Notes: generated by a model from the letters alone, not told the origin. 64,000 bases of DNA from an uncultured Desulfobacter sp. (GCF_963677125.1 NZ_OY781882.1:2922501-2986500), one strand, 5' to 3'. Shown: positions 17,950 through 26,487, counted from the first letter of the stretch. Numbers and translations: made by a program.

Positions 17950-17998
17950 AACGGTAAAGGATTAAACAAACCATATTTTTGATAAGGTCAATTTACTT

Positions 17999-19048
17999 AT
18001 GAAGACTATAAAAATCGAAAAAAAAGATTGGGAACAAGGGCTGGAAAAACTCAAAGCAAATTATCGTTTGTTCGGCCCGATGCCGGACAAAGACTCTCTT
18101 GAGTTCAAAGAGTTGAATGCCGGTGATACCCCTGTCATGGAGAATGGAAATACCAGGCTTTCCGTCAAGTCTGTGATTTACCCCCAAAGCCAAACCATGT
18201 TCACATACACCTTAGATGAATCCAAAGAAGATCATCACATAATGAAACAGGTGGAGATAAACGGCAAAAATCCAAGGGCCGTTATTGGGGTTCGCCCTTG
18301 TGATGCTGCGTCCTTCAAGCTGGTACGGCGTAATTTCGACTCTCCTGAATATAAAGATCCGTTCTGGGTTGAACCGTATGAAGAGACAACACTGGTGGGC
18401 TATGCCTGTGATGAGCCTGCAAGCACCTGTTTTTGTACGTCCGTTGGATGCGGCCCTTATAACGAAGAGGGTCTGGATCTATTGCTGGTAAAAGAAGGTG
18501 ATGACTTCTTTGCCAGAGTCCTCACCCCCAAAGGCGAAGATCTGGCGACTGCGGCAGGTTGGTCAGCGGATGGTGATTTTGATTTTGAATCTCGCAAGAT
18601 AGCTGCCGAAGCGAAAATCACTGCCGGCATCTCAACAGACGGGTTGAAAGAGAAGAAAACAAATGACCTGTTCGAAGCGGATTTCTGGGAGCAAATCGGG
18701 TTTTCCTGCTTAAATTGCGGAACCTGTACCTACAGCTGCCCGACTTGCTGGTGCTTTGACATTCAAGATGAAGTCAAGGGAACGGAAGGCAAGCGTATTC
18801 GTAACTGGGACAGCTGCATGTACACGCTCTTTACCCTTGAAGGTTCCGGCCACAATCCAAGACCCAATAAAGTTCCGCGGGTCAGACAGAGATTCATGCA
18901 CAAACTCAAGTATTACGTTGATAAGTATGACGCCGGTGTACAGTGTGTCGGATGCGGCAGATGTATTCAACTGTGCCCGGTCAACATCGACATCCGGGAG
19001 GTCTGTGAAACCATGAGAAACTATACGCCTGCACCCCAGGAAGCGTAA
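17999..19048 (+). CDS. floxB: FloxB-like iron-sulfur subunit (AsrA/HydB-like)
   Basis: A 349-residue protein related to sulfhydrogenase/anaerobic sulfite reductase A-type subunits. Its central part has GVRPCDAASF and CDEPASTCFC; the C-terminus carries two ferredoxin-type motifs, CLNCGTCTYSCPTCWC and CVGCGRCIQLCP. It should pass electrons from FloxA's flavin to FloxC. It lies 194 bases after floxC, with the inverted-repeat element in that gap, and 13 bases before floxA. The RBS is weak, so expression may depend on processing of the polycistronic message. Confidence 0.8.
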   Translation: MKTIKIEKKDWEQGLEKLKANYRLFGPMPDKDSLEFKELNAGDTPVMENGNTRLSVKSVIYPQSQTMFTYTLDESKEDHHIMKQVEINGKNPRAVIGVRPCDAASFKLVRRNFDSPEYKDPFWVEPYEETTLVGYACDEPASTCFCTSVGCGPYNEEGLDLLLVKEGDDFFARVLTPKGEDLATAAGWSADGDFDFESRKIAAEAKITAGISTDGLKEKKTNDLFEADFWEQIGFSCLNCGTCTYSCPTCWCFDIQDEVKGTEGKRIRNWDSCMYTLFTLEGSGHNPRPNKVPRVRQRFMHKLKYYVDKYDAGVQCVGCGRCIQLCPVNIDIREVCETMRNYTPAPQEA

Positions 19049-19061
19049 AAGGAGAGATACT

Positions 19062-19898
19062 GTGCAGAATCCATATTTGCCATATCCTGTCCGGATTGAT
19101 GAAATCATCACGGAAACAGAGGATAAAAATTTAAAGACATTCAAGTTTGTCTTTTTAAATCCCGAGGATGAGGAAAAGTTCTCTTACCAGGCCGGTCAAT
19201 TCGCAGAACTCTCAATCACCGGTAAAGGAGAGATCCCCATTGGGATTGCCTCATCGCCCACGGAAAAAGGCTTTGTAAAGTTCACGGTTAATAAAACCGG
19301 AATGGTAACCGAGTATTTACACAACATGAAGGTTGGTGATGTCATGGGTATCCGTGGCCCCTTGGGCAACAGTTATCCATGGGAGACCCTTGAAGGCAAA
19401 AACGTGGTGATCATCGGCGGCGGGTTTGCATTCACGACACTGAGATCATCCATCGTATACATGCTGGAAAACCGTGATAAGTTCGGTGAAATCAACGTCA
19501 TTTACGGCGCAAGATCTCCAGGCCTGTTACTGTATCAGGATGAACTTAAAGCCTGGGAAGCTGCCGGCGACATTAAAATGCACATCACCGTGGATTCCAC
19601 GGATGATCCCGACTGGAAGTATAATGTCGGATTTGTGCCCAATGTTGCGGGAGAAAAGGCGCCACCGGCCGATGAAAACACATATGCCATTGTCTGCGGC
19701 CCCCCGATTATGATTAAGTTCACCCAGCCGGTGCTTGATAAACTCGGTTATGCCCACGATCACATTATCAACTCCCTGGAAAAACGCATGAAATGCGGTA
19801 TCGGTATCTGCGGTCGCTGCAATCTTGGAGACAAATTTATCTGTAAAGACGGACCGGTATTTACTCTGGAAGAGCTGAATGCGCTCCCCAATGAATAA
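19062..19898 (+). CDS. floxA: FloxA-like FAD/NAD(P)-binding subunit
   Basis: A 278-residue ferredoxin reductase-type protein (AsrB / dihydroorotate dehydrogenase electron-transfer subunit family). It has an FAD-binding barrel with YQAGQFAELSI, an NAD(P)-binding half with VVIIGGGFAFTTLRS, and a C-terminal [2Fe-2S] Cys cluster CGIGICGRCNLGDKFIC. The start is GTG 19062 with AAGGAGAG upstream. It probably oxidises NADH or NADPH and feeds FloxB, FloxC, MvhD and HdrA. No hdrB or hdrC is in the window, so the terminal disulfide-reducing subunits must be elsewhere or absent. Confidence 0.85.
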   Translation: MQNPYLPYPVRIDEIITETEDKNLKTFKFVFLNPEDEEKFSYQAGQFAELSITGKGEIPIGIASSPTEKGFVKFTVNKTGMVTEYLHNMKVGDVMGIRGPLGNSYPWETLEGKNVVIIGGGFAFTTLRSSIVYMLENRDKFGEINVIYGARSPGLLLYQDELKAWEAAGDIKMHITVDSTDDPDWKYNVGFVPNVAGEKAPPADENTYAIVCGPPIMIKFTQPVLDKLGYAHDHIINSLEKRMKCGIGICGRCNLGDKFICKDGPVFTLEELNALPNE

Positions 19899-19998
19899 TA
19901 GTGATTGAACAGGCCCTAAGAGATGGGCAGGATATTAAACCTTGAATCGTTGTTTATCCTGTTCATCTTTTCTTTCCAACCAACCCTGTTCTGCATTC

Positions 19999-20108
19999 GT
20001 GTCTGAACGAAAACCTGAAAATTTTGTTGAATACAAGGCGTATTTTGAGGATTAAAATTTTAGACCAACGCTGAAATCTGCAAAATTTACGGTTTTCGGT
20101 CGGACTCG
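19999..20108 (+). repeat. Inverted-repeat (MITE-like) element, short copy B
   Basis: It begins GTGTCTGAACGAAAACCTG and ends TTTACGGTTTTCGGTCGGAC. It matches both ends of copy D at 22666 but lacks about 35 internal bases. It lies in the 470-base gap 19899-20368 between floxA and uspA, where I see no gene. Confidence 0.7.
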
Positions 20109-20368
20109 AATTATATCAATCCGCGCCTAAAGAGTCTCCCACCCTCATCCACACGCTATCTTTACTATAATTAAAATATAAACCGCTTCTTCAAAAACCG
20201 AGTTATATTTTTATAAAAAAACATTGTAGAAAAACAACAAATTCTGATAAATTATAGTAAAGTATTTTATGCCTTTTGAATTTAGTCGTTCAAAATCTGA
20301 AAAGCCATGAAATATTTTCGTTGCAATACAAATTTCGCATTAAAAAATTTCAAAAAGGAGAAAAGATT

Positions 20369-20842
20369 ATGACTGCCAAAATTTTGATTCCTTTTGACGA
20401 AAGTGAATGCGCCCAAAACACCGTTACGTTTGTTGCAAAACATTTAAACAAGGGACATGAGGTCACACTTTTTCATGTCGTGCCGGACACGGCTGCAGCT
20501 TGTGGACTCAACAGCCCAAGCCTTACGCCCTATTTTGAAAAAGAACGCGACACCTTCTGCCATATGGAGGCACAGCGCGAAAAGATGATTTTGAACACCC
20601 TCGAAACCGCAAGAGATGAGTTAATCCAAGCCGGATTTGCCAAAGATATGGTTCATATAAAAACGCAGCCCCAAGACAAAACTATTGCCACGGATATTAT
20701 CCAGGAGGCCAAAAAAGAAAACTACAATATCGTTGCCATGGGGCGAAGAGCGGCTTCAGGCTTAAGAGAATTTTTTATCGGCAGCAACGCTTCGCGGGTG
20801 ATGCATGCCCTGAACAACACGCCGGTGATTATCATTGACTGA
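20369..20842 (+). CDS. Universal stress protein, UspA family
   Basis: A 157-residue single-domain cytoplasmic protein. It starts KILIPFDESECAQNTV, has the HEVTLFHVVPD strand, and ends with the ATP-binding signature region VAMGRRAASGLREFFIGS followed by SRVMHALNNTPVIIID, the standard Usp C-terminus. I start it at ATG 20369 because AAAAAGGAG lies upstream; the in-frame extension back to 20276 has no RBS. It is probably a nucleotide-binding stress protein; the stimulus is not readable from the sequence. Confidence 0.85.
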   Translation: MTAKILIPFDESECAQNTVTFVAKHLNKGHEVTLFHVVPDTAAACGLNSPSLTPYFEKERDTFCHMEAQREKMILNTLETARDELIQAGFAKDMVHIKTQPQDKTIATDIIQEAKKENYNIVAMGRRAASGLREFFIGSNASRVMHALNNTPVIIID

Positions 20843-20930
20843 ATAGTAAAATATCGGCATCGCAAAAAAGCTGCTGGGCTATAGAGCCTTACCAGACGCT
20901 CTCAATACCATTATGCATGTCTACACTATT

Positions 20931-21075
20931 TAGTGCCCGACCGAAAACCGTAAATTTTGCCGATTACTTCGTTGGTTACAAATTTTAATCCTCAAAATAC
21001 TCCATGTATTCCTCCGGTTAAAATTTGCGACCGCCTTGTACTCAACAAAATTTCCAGGTTTTCGTTCAGACACTA
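20931..21075 (-). repeat. Inverted-repeat (MITE-like) element, copy C
   Basis: A 145-base element in opposite orientation to copy D and the same length. It starts TAGTGCCCGACCGAAAACCG and ends CAGACACTA. Both flanks read ACTATTTAG, and its right end supplies the TAG stop codon (21073-21075) of the HD-GYP gene. Confidence 0.75.
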
Positions 21076-22389
21076 TTTAGAAAAAATCATTTCTCTCAGG
21101 CCCTTGGGCAACTTATTATACACCTTTACCGGTGTGGTCATGGGACGCTTATGATCAATTTTTAAACCTGCAGCAACACGATTGGGATCTGAAAGGTCAA
21201 TGGGGTCTGGCCGGCGCTTCAAAGGCACACCCTGATCATCACTGAAGACAAGTAGGATTGGTCCTTTGGAATCAATAATATAAGCCATTTGTCCATTACT
21301 TAAAAACACCACACTTCCTGGAGGGTATATTCCCACCACGCTTATAAAAGAAAGCAGGACCTTTTGAACCAGTTTCCCCTTCGTTGAATATTTAGTAAAC
21401 AAATCCGTGACCACTTCGATGGGATTAAATGCATTTTTATAACACCTTACAGATGTCAATGCATCATAGATATCCGCCAGCTTGCAAACTTTCACATAGG
21501 GCGGAATTTCTTCGGGCGCCACATCATTGGGATAACATCGCCCCTCATCCTTGAACATCGGCCCATGGTGCCATTTAACCGAATCAACGATCAGAGGATC
21601 ATTAAGATGATTCTTTTCAAATACCTGCATCCCCAATTTATATGAATGGGTTTTTACAACTTCAAACTCTTCATCTGTTAAGGGGCCTTTTTTATTTAAT
21701 ATCGCTTCGGGAACCAAAACTTTGCCGGCATCGTGCATAAAATAGCCAATGGAAATCTCTTTAATTTTTTCCGGATAGTTCATACCAAACTGTTTACCGT
21801 ATTTATCGATAAAATGCTTGATTACCGGGGTTCCGATGGTGCACACATTAATGGAATGGTTGTACAGATAATCGTCGTAGCTAAAGATTTCACGGGTTAA
21901 CAACGAAAAGGCACTTTCATCGGTGTTTATAAAATCCAACAATTCCGTAACGGTATTTTCCACCTGGCCATAATCAAATTCACCACCCGTATCTTTGATA
22001 TCAGAAATGACTTTTTTTATGTTTTTTTTGGCGTTCTCAAATTTGACGGTGGCCTCTTTTTTGGTTTCTTCAATTTCCTTTATTTTTTTATCGATTTCAG
22101 GCAGTTCAGATAAAACGTCCTTTGCAACAAGGTCACTTTGCTCCCCCCGTGTCAGTTTCAACTCTGTGCCTAGCTTATCCCAGGTACCGCCTCCTAATTT
22201 ACGATTGATTGGAAGCGTTTGAATCCCTTCTGCCCGTAATTTCAGCAAAAGGTTTTCATTTTTAATAATAGTCGTTTTCTCAATTGTTTTCGTTTTTTTT
22301 GAGTTGTAGATATCTATACCGGTCCTGACACTTCCGCCCTGCTGAATAATTTTAATTAACCGGTCAATGGATGTATTTACATGTCCCAT
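21073..22389 (-). CDS. HD-GYP domain protein, degenerate GYP motif
   Basis: A 438-residue cytoplasmic protein. An N-terminal ~160 residues with a coiled-coil-prone segment (IDKKIKEIEETKKEATVKFE) precedes an HD-GYP-type phosphodiesterase domain. Visible residues are HSINVC near 178, the HD pair in FMHDAGK (219-220), THSYKLG, WHHGP (274-275) and KLADIYDALTS (303-313). The diagnostic GYP loop reads GRCYP (283-287) instead of G-GYP, so cyclic-di-GMP hydrolysis is plausible but uncertain. A unique C-terminal extension (~340-438) resembles the small beta domain found after HD-GYP in some Deltaproteobacteria. GAGGGC precedes the start. Confidence 0.75.
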   Translation of the reverse strand: MGHVNTSIDRLIKIIQQGGSVRTGIDIYNSKKTKTIEKTTIIKNENLLLKLRAEGIQTLPINRKLGGGTWDKLGTELKLTRGEQSDLVAKDVLSELPEIDKKIKEIEETKKEATVKFENAKKNIKKVISDIKDTGGEFDYGQVENTVTELLDFINTDESAFSLLTREIFSYDDYLYNHSINVCTIGTPVIKHFIDKYGKQFGMNYPEKIKEISIGYFMHDAGKVLVPEAILNKKGPLTDEEFEVVKTHSYKLGMQVFEKNHLNDPLIVDSVKWHHGPMFKDEGRCYPNDVAPEEIPPYVKVCKLADIYDALTSVRCYKNAFNPIEVVTDLFTKYSTKGKLVQKVLLSFISVVGIYPPGSVVFLSNGQMAYIIDSKGPILLVFSDDQGVPLKRRPDPIDLSDPNRVAAGLKIDHKRPMTTPVKVYNKLPKGLREMIFSK

Positions 22390-22543
22390 TTGAATTTGCC
22401 CTCATAAAAAAAGATAACCTGGTGATATGCATGCCCTCATACATCAATGGCTCTTTCGCGGGGATTAAATTTCTAAATAGGCCCGGGAACAGATCTGTGC
22501 TTGTACCTGCCGGGGAGAATTGAACCAGCCACTCCCGGTAAGG

Positions 22544-22578
22544 ATGGGGGATGCAAAAAACTCCCCCATTTTGTTTGC
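22544..22578 (+). terminator. Terminator-like hairpin with T-tract, orphan
   Basis: ATGGGGGA (22544-22551) pairs with TCCCCCAT (22562-22569) and TTTTGTTTG follows. No rightward gene ends nearby, so it may close an antisense or short transcript. The 423-base gap 22390-22812 also holds inverted-repeat copy D and no supported gene. Confidence 0.45.
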
Positions 22579-22665
22579 TTTGTTATCCGTATTCTTTGTT
22601 GCAGTTTAGGGCACATATTTCAATCTTTTAAAAAAGGCCCTTTCCCAGCAGTTAAATATATATTT

Positions 22666-22810
22666 TAGTGTCTGAACGAAAACCTGTAAATTTTGTTGAG
22701 TACAAGGCGACCTGAAATTAAAACCTTCGGAATACAAGGCGTATTTCGAGGATTAAAATTTCAGGCCAACGCCGTAATCGGCAAAATTTACGGTTTTCGG
22801 TCGGGCACTA
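22666..22810 (+). repeat. Inverted-repeat (MITE-like) element, copy D
   Basis: A 145-base element, TAGTGTCTGAACGAAAACCT at the left and TTTACGGTTTTCGGTCGGGC then ACTA at the right; the two ends are imperfect inverted repeats of about 30 bases. It stops two bases before the stop codon of the superoxide dismutase gene. It has no coding capacity. Confidence 0.75.
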
Positions 22811-22812
22811 TT

Positions 22813-23502
22813 TTACCCGGCCAGATTGGCTTTTGCAAACGCCCAGTTAGCCAGATGTTCCAAATATGTGTCGACATAGTCCGCTCTGCGATTCTGATAA
22901 TCCAGATAATATGCATGTTCCCAGACATCAATAGTGAGAAGCGGAATCAGCCCTTGGGCAATCGGTGTATCGGCGTTTGAGGTTTTGATGATTTTCAGAG
23001 TATCGCCGTCTTGGACCAGCCATGCCCATCCGCTGCCGAACTGGGAGAGCGCTGCAGATGCAAAGGCTTTTTTAAATGCATAGAAACTGCCAAAATCCGC
23101 TTTAATTTTTTCGGCAATGATACCGGCAGGCTCACCGCCTCCTCCAGGTTTTATGCTGTTCCAGTAAAAGGTGTGGTTAAAGACCTGGGCGGCATTATTA
23201 AAAATACCTTTTTCCTCGGCATTGCCGTAGGTTTTTTGAATGATTTCCTCGATGGACAGATCGGCGTAGGCCGTTCCCTTAATCAGCCCATTCAATTTTT
23301 TTACATAGCCGGCATGGTGCTTCCCATAGTGAATAAGAACGGTTTTTTCAGAAATATACGGTTCAAGGGCATCGGCTTTGAATGGTAGAGACTGCTGGAT
23401 TACCATGCCCCCCCCAGGGCCTTTACAGCTTACACCGGTCATCTGCAACAGTGCAAGGGCACCCGCACCGGCTGAAAGTTTTAAAAATTTCCTTCTGTCC
23501 AT
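22813..23502 (-). CDS. sodB: Exported iron superoxide dismutase (Tat signal)
   Basis: A 229-residue Fe-type SOD that dismutates superoxide. The metal ligands fall at His58 (LIHYGKHH), His110 (NHTFYW), Asp192 and His196 (DVWEHAYY). Gln106 in AAQVFNHTFYW is the mark of Fe-SOD rather than Mn-SOD. The N-terminus MDRRKFLKLSAGAGALALL is a twin-arginine signal, and GVSC at 23-26 could also be a lipobox-like site, so the enzyme is probably periplasmic and perhaps lipid-anchored. Periplasmic Tat-exported Fe-SOD is known in Desulfovibrio. GGAGGGGG precedes the start. Confidence 0.9.
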   Translation of the reverse strand: MDRRKFLKLSAGAGALALLQMTGVSCKGPGGGMVIQQSLPFKADALEPYISEKTVLIHYGKHHAGYVKKLNGLIKGTAYADLSIEEIIQKTYGNAEEKGIFNNAAQVFNHTFYWNSIKPGGGGEPAGIIAEKIKADFGSFYAFKKAFASAALSQFGSGWAWLVQDGDTLKIIKTSNADTPIAQGLIPLLTIDVWEHAYYLDYQNRRADYVDTYLEHLANWAFAKANLAG

Positions 23503-23726
23503 TCCCCCTCCTTTTCTAATTTTGAAATTGATATCCTGACTCTTTTGTGCTCTCTTTTCAGACGTACATTACGGGAATGCTGCGTATCGATTCTGCGCAA
23601 CGGGGTCAGTTTAGGCTCACGGCTTTGGCCTTGTCAATGAAAACCTGGTGGGGTAACATTGGCCCGCAAACCACATAAATTTAAATGAAGTACCTATACG
23701 CAATTTAAACTAACAACTGAAAACCG

Positions 23727-25595
23727 ATGAATGAATACACGCTCATACAGATTTCCGGAATCCTGGTCGCAGCCACCGCCTGTCAGTGGCTGGCCTGGCG
23801 GGTAAAAATTCCGGGAATCGTTTTTCTTCTGATTACCGGAATTTTGGCCGGTCCCGTATTGGGGCTTTTAAATCCCGAAAAAATGATGGGGGATCTTTTT
23901 TTCCCTTTTGTTTCCATGTCCGTGGCCCTGATTCTGTTTGAGGGCAGCCTGACTTTGAATTTTTCGGAAATCCGGGGGCTGCACATGGTGGTCAGAAACA
24001 TGGTCTCTTTCGGCATGCTGGTCACCTGGATCATCACGGCCCTGGCCGCCCGGATGGGATTAGGGTTATCCTGGCATATCAGCGTACTTTTAGGGGCCAT
24101 CACATCCGTAAGCGGCCCAACCGTAATCGTGCCCATGCTGCGCACGGTCCGGCCCAACCAGAACATCGCTAATATCCTTAGATGGGAAGGTATCATTGTC
24201 GATCCCATCGGTGCGGCCATGGCAGTTTTAGCCTATGAATTCATTATCTCGGGTTCGGCCCAGCAGGCCATGGGGCATACTATCCTGGTGTTTATCCGGC
24301 TGATTGCCACGGGTACAGCTGTCGGCATAGTGTGCGGATATGGCTTTGGCATGGCCATACGCAAACACTGGATCCCCGAATTCATGCACAACCTGTTTGC
24401 CATCTCACTGGTGCTTGGCGCGTTTGTGTTTTCCAATCATCTGCAGCATGAGGCGGGCCTGGTAGCGGTCACCGTTATGGGCATCTGGCTGGCCAATATG
24501 AAGGATGTGCCCATCGGGGATATTCTTGATTTCAAGGAACACATCAGTATTCTGCTGATTTCCGTCCTTTTTATCATGCTGGCTGCCCGGCTGTGTATCG
24601 ATGAACTGGTCGCATTAGGCTGGGGAATGAGTTTTTTATTCGTCGCCATTCAGTTTTTAGCCCGTCCCATGAACATAATGGTGTCCAGTATCGGCTCCAG
24701 CCTTACCTGGCCCGAGCGACACATGCTGGCCTGGATTGCCCCGCGCGGGATTGTGGCGGCAGCTATTTCCGCATTATTTGCCACCCAATTAGAAAAGGCG
24801 GGGTTCCCGGATGCAGGGGTACTGGTCCCCCTGACCTTTTTTATTATTATTTCCACGGTCATCGTGCAAAGCGTTACGGCACGCCCCATTGCCCGGTGGC
24901 TTAAGGTGGCCGAGCCCACCCCCAACGGTTTTATCATCTTCGGAGCCAATCAACTGGCGCGTGCCATCGGTAAAGCCTTAATGGATCTGGGATTTCAAAT
25001 TCAGCTGGCTGACACCGGATGGGACCAGGTGATGAAGGCCAAAAACGAAGGTCTGCCCACATATTTCGGCAATCCCGTGTCGGAGCATGCGGACCGTCAT
25101 ATTCAGCTTGTGGGCATCCGGGGGGTACTCGCCCTGTTTCCCCATGAAGCGGCCAACGTAGCCGTCGCCATTCATTATCGTCTGGAGTTCGGGGCGGATA
25201 AAATTTATATTCTGCAGTCCCGGCCCGAAGACAACCGGTCCACAGCGGATCGGATGTCCATCGAAAATCATGGAAAAATCCTGTTTGGAGAAGCAGCTTC
25301 ATATCCTGCGATGGCCACAGATTTGTCCCGGGGTGGGCATATTATCACAACAAAGCTGACGGAAAAATTTACCATGAAGCAATTCACAGACAAACACGGT
25401 GAAAAAGCATTGCCGTTGTTTGCCGTGGACAAGAGCAACCGGCTTCATGTGTATGCCCACGACAGCCAAATCAATCCTAAGTCCGGCTGGTCGCTGATAT
25501 ATATGCTGAAAAATGGAGAAGGCAGTCACTCAGAGACTGGAGAAGATAAACACCCCATTGATCCCGCCCGCTTGAAAAAGGGATACAGTGTCTGA
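23727..25595 (+). CDS. Monovalent cation:proton antiporter, CPA1 type, with C-terminal TrkA-N-like domain
   Basis: A 622-residue inner-membrane protein. The first ~390 residues contain about a dozen hydrophobic helices, with GILAGPVLGLLNP, ALILFEGSLTLNF and the ion-site region RWEGIIVDPIGAA typical of Na+/H+ antiporters. Residues ~395-510 form a Rossmann-like regulatory domain (FIIFGANQLARAIGKAL) as in TrkA-N/KefC, which may sense NAD(H). The start ATG 23727 has only a weak RBS. It is monocistronic, and the ion (Na+ or K+) is not determinable. Confidence 0.85.
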   Translation: MNEYTLIQISGILVAATACQWLAWRVKIPGIVFLLITGILAGPVLGLLNPEKMMGDLFFPFVSMSVALILFEGSLTLNFSEIRGLHMVVRNMVSFGMLVTWIITALAARMGLGLSWHISVLLGAITSVSGPTVIVPMLRTVRPNQNIANILRWEGIIVDPIGAAMAVLAYEFIISGSAQQAMGHTILVFIRLIATGTAVGIVCGYGFGMAIRKHWIPEFMHNLFAISLVLGAFVFSNHLQHEAGLVAVTVMGIWLANMKDVPIGDILDFKEHISILLISVLFIMLAARLCIDELVALGWGMSFLFVAIQFLARPMNIMVSSIGSSLTWPERHMLAWIAPRGIVAAAISALFATQLEKAGFPDAGVLVPLTFFIIISTVIVQSVTARPIARWLKVAEPTPNGFIIFGANQLARAIGKALMDLGFQIQLADTGWDQVMKAKNEGLPTYFGNPVSEHADRHIQLVGIRGVLALFPHEAANVAVAIHYRLEFGADKIYILQSRPEDNRSTADRMSIENHGKILFGEAASYPAMATDLSRGGHIITTKLTEKFTMKQFTDKHGEKALPLFAVDKSNRLHVYAHDSQINPKSGWSLIYMLKNGEGSHSETGEDKHPIDPARLKKGYSV

Positions 25596-25612
25596 TTTCA
25601 AACGATTAGGCT

Positions 25613-25924
25613 TTACCCGGCATCTGCCGAATCCATTTCTTCTGAATATCTTGAGCAACGTGAAGTCACCTCGGATACATCCATCCCAAAATGCTTGAGA
25701 AGCCGAATCACCTGCAGCGGCCGACAGTGATCACCAGCCTCAAGTGCTGCAAAATCTTTTGGATCAATATCCAGAAACGCCAATATTTCATCCCGCATCT
25801 CTTTGCTTTGCGCCATCCGGGCAACAACATTCATTGTTGCCGTGCATATGTGACATTCCTTTTTATAGAGGGATAAAAACGGCTTATCTTTAAACTTCTC
25901 GTTCAGCAGTTCTTTAAGAAACAT
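25613..25924 (-). CDS. HigA-like antitoxin, XRE-type helix-turn-helix
   Basis: A 103-residue protein whose second half reads as an XRE-like HTH (KDFAALEAGDHCRPLQVIRL). The ATG at 25924 overlaps the end of the toxin gene upstream (stop 25914-25916), the usual coupling of toxin-first HigBA modules; the longer in-frame extension runs through the toxin and is not real. The N-terminal half contains ECHICTAT, two cysteines that might bind metal or respond to redox state. It should neutralise the toxin and repress the operon. Confidence 0.7.
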   Translation of the reverse strand: MFLKELLNEKFKDKPFLSLYKKECHICTATMNVVARMAQSKEMRDEILAFLDIDPKDFAALEAGDHCRPLQVIRLLKHFGMDVSEVTSRCSRYSEEMDSADAG

Positions 25925-26303
25925 CACGGCTGATTTTCTCCAATTTTTTTTTAGATATCCGGGACAAAAAGTCATCTCGATATGCGATGACCTGATCAAT
26001 ATATTTTTCAGGCACTTTACGTGTATTTTTGAAAAACACATCATACAATACGATGAATTTTTGATAGCAAAAAAAATAGAGTACCCGGATTCGATCCTGG
26101 GATAAGGTAAAACGAAGTTCATGAACCCCGTCATGCAGCAGATCCGCGTAAGGCCTTGGCAGAGTCGGGCCATGCTCTTCCAGCAGTCCAAGCAGTCTTA
26201 ACAACTTTACCTGATGCTTCTCAGGACAGGAATTGATAAAGTCCGTAATCGGACAGGCGAGTTCCATACCATCACAAAAAAGTACTCTCCACTTTGGTTT
26301 CAT
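25914..26303 (-). CDS. RelE/HigB-like toxin (Gp49 family)
   Basis: A 129-residue basic protein with the RelE/HigB/phage Gp49 pattern: LLRLLGLLEEHGPTLPRPY, then DGVHELRFTLSQDRIRVLYF and FIVLYDVFFKNTRKVPE. Such toxins cleave mRNA on the ribosome. It is the first gene of a leftward toxin-antitoxin pair and overlaps the antitoxin by 11 bases. It stands between an antiporter and the TonB operon without nearby mobility genes. Confidence 0.8.
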   Translation of the reverse strand: MKPKWRVLFCDGMELACPITDFINSCPEKHQVKLLRLLGLLEEHGPTLPRPYADLLHDGVHELRFTLSQDRIRVLYFFCYQKFIVLYDVFFKNTRKVPEKYIDQVIAYRDDFLSRISKKKLEKISRDVS

Positions 26304-26425
26304 ACTCTATCCCTTATCCCACATGCTGCATCTTGACAACAAAAAATCGATATGCTTTAACGTGCAAAACGCGTCAAGAAGACGCATGCAACAAACTGTT
26401 TTATAGTACTCATAAAATTAACTGA

Positions 26426-26487
26426 AGCCAAGAAGGTAGAAGTGTCGAAATTTTCGATGCTACGGTCCTTTTTGGCTTTTTTATTTT
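26426..26487 (+). terminator. Terminator/attenuator hairpin in the leader of the TonB operon
   Basis: AGCCAAGAAGG (26426-26436) pairs with CCTTTTTGGCT (26467-26477), one wobble, enclosing a second small stem (TCGAAA/TTTCGA), and TTTTTTATTTT follows. No rightward gene ends upstream within 800 bases, so attenuation of the operon beginning at 26540 is likely. GCGTC-AAGAA-GACGC just upstream is another hairpin. Confidence 0.55.

Noticed and set aside
17804..17998. A small gene between floxC and floxB
   Set aside because: The stretch is explained by an inverted-repeat element; no open frame with RBS is present.
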